Of a stretch of DNA of 64,000 nt, positions 61,205 to 64,000 are shown one piece after another. Made by a program: the position numbers and the translations under genes. The stretch is taken from assembly GCF_900176535.1 (NCBI RefSeq), contig NZ_FWXT01000004.1:248001-312000 (forward strand). The letters run 5' to 3'. The stretch comes from Pedobacter africanus (GTDB taxonomy: Bacteria > Bacteroidota > Bacteroidia > Sphingobacteriales > Sphingobacteriaceae). A model generated the notes under the pieces. That model was not told where the DNA came from. It saw only the letters and a program-made list of their open reading frames with translations, and made no database searches. How positions within the stretch are numbered: the stretch's first letter is position 1; each line of letters opens with the position of its first letter.

Positions 61205-62284
61205 ATGAGTTTAAAAGGCTATAAAGGCGTAATTTACGGAGATGCCGTTCAGGAATTGTTTGAACAGGCAAAAAAACATCAGTTTGCTTTACCTGCAGTT
61301 AATGTTATCGGAACCAATTCCATTAACGCGGTGATGGAAACTGCAAAAGCGGTTAATTCACCGGTTATCATCCAGCTGTCTAATGGCGGGGCGCAATTTT
61401 ATGCAGGTAAAACATTAAATAATGATAATTTAAATGCCTGTGTGTTAGGAGCCGTTTCTGCTGCTAAACACGTTCATTTATTGGCAGAACACTATGGTGT
61501 GGCCGTGGTGTTGCATACCGACCATGCAGCTAAAAAGCTGCTGCCTTGGATAGATGGATTGCTGGACCATGGTGAGAAATTTTTTGCAGAACATGGTAAA
61601 CCACTGTTTTCTTCGCATATGCTCGACCTTTCGGAAGAGCCGATTGAAGAGAATATGGAAATCTCTGCCAGATACCTTGCACGTATGGCTAAAATGGGCA
61701 TGACCATCGAAATTGAGCTGGGTGTAACCGGAGGTGAAGAAGATGGGGTAGACAACAGTGATGTGGATAGCGCTAAGTTATATACACAGCCTTCTGAAGT
61801 GGCTTATGCTTATGAAGAACTGAGCAAAGTAAGTGATAAATTTACAGTAGCTGCTGCATTTGGTAACGTACATGGGGTTTATAAACCAGGAAACGTGAAA
61901 TTACAGCCGGTAATCCTTAAAAATTCACAGGATTACATTAAAGAAAAATTTGGATTGTCTGCCGAAAAACCTATCAATTTTGTGTTCCATGGTGGTTCTG
62001 GCTCTTCTCAGGAAGAGATCAGGGAAGCAATCTCTTATGGCGCCATTAAGATGAATATCGATACTGATATGCAATGGGCATTCTGGGAAGGTGTGCTGAA
62101 CTATTACAAAGCCAATGAAGCTTATCTTCAGGGGCAGATCGGTAACCCGGACGGAGAGGATAAGCCTAATAAAAAATATTACGATCCCCGTGTGTGGCTG
62201 CGCAAAGGCGAAGAGCAGTTTGTTGCCCGCTTAAAACAGGCATTCGATGATCTGAACTGTACCAACGCCAGCGACAAGCTGTAG
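61205..62284 (+). CDS. fbaA: class II fructose-bisphosphate aldolase
   Basis: 359 residues from the ATG at 61205 (MSLKGYKGVIYG). Zinc-binding HTDHAAKK, the EIELGVTGGEEDGVDN loop, GNVHGVYKPGN and VFHGGSGSS phosphate-binding motifs mark the class IIA enzyme of glycolysis and gluconeogenesis. Full length. Single gene between its own promoter and a strong terminator. Confidence 0.95.
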   Translation: MSLKGYKGVIYGDAVQELFEQAKKHQFALPAVNVIGTNSINAVMETAKAVNSPVIIQLSNGGAQFYAGKTLNNDNLNACVLGAVSAAKHVHLLAEHYGVAVVLHTDHAAKKLLPWIDGLLDHGEKFFAEHGKPLFSSHMLDLSEEPIEENMEISARYLARMAKMGMTIEIELGVTGGEEDGVDNSDVDSAKLYTQPSEVAYAYEELSKVSDKFTVAAAFGNVHGVYKPGNVKLQPVILKNSQDYIKEKFGLSAEKPINFVFHGGSGSSQEEIREAISYGAIKMNIDTDMQWAFWEGVLNYYKANEAYLQGQIGNPDGEDKPNKKYYDPRVWLRKGEEQFVARLKQAFDDLNCTNASDKL

Positions 62285-62306
62285 TTGTTACCGGATTTAT
62301 TGAACG

Positions 62307-62337
62307 GCCGCACCAAAACTATGGTGCGGCTTTTTTT
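62307..62337 (+). terminator. terminator after the aldolase gene
   Basis: GCCGCACC pairs with GGTGCGGC around an 8-base loop (AAAACTAT), then seven T. It lies 22 bases after the aldolase stop. Confidence 0.93.
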
Positions 62338-62393
62338 GTTTCATTAGGTAGTTGCCTAAATAATGATGACCTTTAGCTTGATCGTACAGGTTT

Positions 62394-62888
62394 ATGAAAA
62401 AGAAGCAAGAAAATAACAACAGTTTATTTGAACGTTTTGCCAATGCGGCAACCAAATTTACCGGCAGCTCCCCGGCATTTCTTATCGCTACTGCGATAGT
62501 ACTGGTGTGGGCACTAACAGGTCCCCTGTTTGATTATTCGGAAACCTGGCAGCTGGTTATCAATACCGGAACCACTATCATTACTTTTCTGATGGTCTTT
62601 TTAATCCAGAAAGCACAGAATAAGGATGGAAAAGCCATCCAGCTGAAACTGAATGAACTGATTGCAGCGCATGAAAGAGCCAGTAACAGGATGGTAGATA
62701 TTGAAGACCTGACAGAAGCAGAACTCGATCAGCTGCATAAATTTTATGTCGCCCTTGCTGAACTGGCAAAAAAGGAAAATGATATTCACTGTTCACATTC
62801 CATAGATGCTGCTGAAGAAATCCATCAAATTAAAAGAAAAGTAAAAACCATATTGACAAAAAATCATGGAAGCACTACTGGTAAATAA
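62394..62888 (+). CDS. low-affinity iron permease family protein
   Basis: 164 residues. Two hydrophobic helices (AFLIATAIVLVWALTGPLFDY and LVINTGTTIITFLMVFLIQ) followed by QNKDGKAIQLKLNELIAAHERASNRMVDIEDL, the hallmark segment of the family named after yeast Fet4. The C-terminal part is helical and acidic. Actual iron transport by the short bacterial members is unproven. It overlaps the GNAT gene by 23 bases. Confidence 0.88.
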   Translation: MKKKQENNNSLFERFANAATKFTGSSPAFLIATAIVLVWALTGPLFDYSETWQLVINTGTTIITFLMVFLIQKAQNKDGKAIQLKLNELIAAHERASNRMVDIEDLTEAELDQLHKFYVALAELAKKENDIHCSHSIDAAEEIHQIKRKVKTILTKNHGSTTGK

Positions 62889-63291
62889 GGTAAAAACCAA
62901 GGAGGAACTGGAAAAGGTATTTGCGGTAAGAAAAAAGGTGTTTGTAGAAGAGCAGAATTGTCCGCCCGAACTGGAATGGGAAAATGAAGAGGAATCGATA
63001 CACTTTTTGGCTGAAATAAACGGGGAACCTTGCGGTGCCTGCCGCTGGCGTAAAACAGAAGCTGGGTATAAGCTGGAGCGTTTTGCCGTGCTAAAGGAGT
63101 TCCGTGGCAAAAGGATAGGACAGGCCCTGGTGGCAGCTGCGCTTGCTGATCTGCCGGAAAGCGCCCATTATATTTACCTCAACGCGCAGTTGGATGCCAT
63201 GCGCCTGTATTCCAGATTTGGCTTCATTGCCGAGGGGGAGCAGTTTGAGGAAGCCGGTATACAGCACATGAAAATGGTAAAAAAAGCCTAG
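62866..63291 (+). CDS. GNAT family N-acetyltransferase
   Basis: 141 residues. N-terminal VRKKVFVEEQNCPPELEWENEE and the acetyl-CoA-binding loop ERFAVLKEFRGKRIGQALVAAAL (RxxGxG/A type), then YIYLNAQLDAMRLYSRFGFIAEG, as in the ElaA/YjcF group. The acceptor is unknown. The start codon is inside the preceding gene, so the two may be coupled; its last four bases overlap the convergent HMG-CoA lyase gene. Confidence 0.9.
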   Translation: MEALLVNKVKTKEELEKVFAVRKKVFVEEQNCPPELEWENEEESIHFLAEINGEPCGACRWRKTEAGYKLERFAVLKEFRGKRIGQALVAAALADLPESAHYIYLNAQLDAMRLYSRFGFIAEGEQFEEAGIQHMKMVKKA

Positions 63292-64000
63292 AGGAATACT
63301 TTGGAGGAGTAATCAATTGCTTCCTGCCAGTGTTCCATACTTAAGCCTAAGGGTTCCTTTTGTGCCTGTAAATAGCTGATCAGGTCTTCAGTAGCCATGT
63401 TGCCGGTTAAATCATCCGTTGCCATAGGACAGCCCCCAAAACCCTTCAGGGCACTGTCAAAGCGCCTGCAGCCAGTCTCGTAAGCCGCCTGTATTTTTTC
63501 ATGGCGGGTATTGGGCGTGCTGTGCAGGTGTAACCCAATTTCTACGTCCTCGTAACGCTCCAGTAAGCCTGGTAAAATGGATTTTATCTTCTCGGGCGAA
63601 GAGACCCCGGTGGTGTCCGACAAGGCCAGGATACGCACACCATGACCCACCAGCTGATCTGCCCATTGCTCTACGATTTCTGCATTCCATTCGTCCCCAT
63701 AAGGGTTTCCAAAACCCATTGATAAATAAATCACCGCAGTTTTATTTTGTTTATCGCATAGTTCCAGCAGCTGCTTTACCGTATCCACAGACTGTACTAT
63801 ACTGGAATTGGTATTGCGCTGTTGAAAAGTTTCTGAGATAGAGAAAGGAAAGCCAAGGTAACTGATCTCCCGGTACATCGCAGCGGTTTCTGCACCCCTT
63901 AAATTGGCCACTATGGCCAGCAATTTTGACGATGTATTATCCAAATCAAGCTTTGCCAGAACTTCAGCCGTGTCCCGTAGCTGGGGGATAGCCTTTGGCG
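63288..64000 (-). CDS. hydroxymethylglutaryl-CoA lyase (partial, 5' end outside window)
   Basis: The frame runs without a stop to the window edge, adding PKAIPQLRDTAEVLAKLDLD before a TTG at 63944 that is therefore not the start. About 237 residues are visible of an expected 280-300. TIM-barrel lyase motifs: SPKAIPQ-like segment, LSDTTGVSSPEKI, GLHLHSTPNT and the GGCPMATDDLTGN loop with the catalytic Cys. It splits HMG-CoA into acetoacetate and acetyl-CoA in leucine degradation. Confidence 0.9.
   Translation of the reverse strand, partial: PKAIPQLRDTAEVLAKLDLDNTSSKLLAIVANLRGAETAAMYREISYLGFPFSISETFQQRNTNSSIVQSVDTVKQLLELCDKQNKTAVIYLSMGFGNPYGDEWNAEIVEQWADQLVGHGVRILALSDTTGVSSPEKIKSILPGLLERYEDVEIGLHLHSTPNTRHEKIQAAYETGCRRFDSALKGFGGCPMATDDLTGNMATEDLISYLQAQKEPLGLSMEHWQEAIDYSSKVFL

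Overview
The window is chromosomal DNA of a Bacteroidota bacterium, most like Pedobacter or a close relative in the Sphingobacteriaceae. The evidence is SusC/SusD pairs run by ECF sigma/FecR modules, the Bacteroidota promoter signature (-33 TTTG / -7 TAnnTTTG) before several genes, a long NusB, a PUR-domain protein, a DUF5522 protein and cytochrome bd. I see no tRNA, rRNA, CRISPR array, transposase, integrase or prophage. No gap between genes exceeds about 290 bases.

Layout. 1-16.3 kb: envelope and metabolic genes. These are an LEA2-type lipoprotein, a secreted PIG-L deacetylase with a sodium:solute symporter and a 47-residue membrane protein between them, a DUF2911 protein, an M1 aminopeptidase, a lipoprotein, cydAB, a Gly-rich secreted protein and an outer-membrane beta-barrel protein. 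16.4-45.6 kb: three consecutive cell-surface-signalling import loci, each ordered sigma, FecR, SusC (with STN domain), SusD, then accessory genes. Locus 1 ends with a metallohydrolase-like lipoprotein lacking its HExxH motif and a double-glycine-leader, Cys-rich peptide. Locus 2 ends with a secreted thioredoxin-like protein. Locus 3 carries DUF4843, PKD-like and esterase lipoproteins and a second thioredoxin-like protein. None has a recognisable glycoside hydrolase. 45.9-64 kb: mostly housekeeping genes: acyltransferase, PUR protein, ABC exporter, leucine dehydrogenase, nusB-DUF1573-yajC-YbbR-coaE-MBL-DUF5522-marR, ZIP/PAP2/methyltransferase, glmM, cysteine desulfurase, accD, class II aldolase, iron permease, GNAT, and the end of an HMG-CoA lyase gene.

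How the loci probably work. The STN domain of each SusC can signal to the C-terminal domain of its FecR, which releases the sigma factor; SusCD and the lipoproteins then import an unknown ligand.

The most striking non-coding signal is the same in all three loci. Between fecR and susC the minus strand carries a good intrinsic terminator (stem plus T6-T8). A minus-strand -7 box (TAC[AT]TTTG) sits at the susC start codon. Together they predict a roughly 90-140 nt antisense RNA covering each susC leader, the arrangement reported for PUL-associated cis-antisense RNAs of Bacteroides such as DonS. These RNAs are predicted from sequence only.
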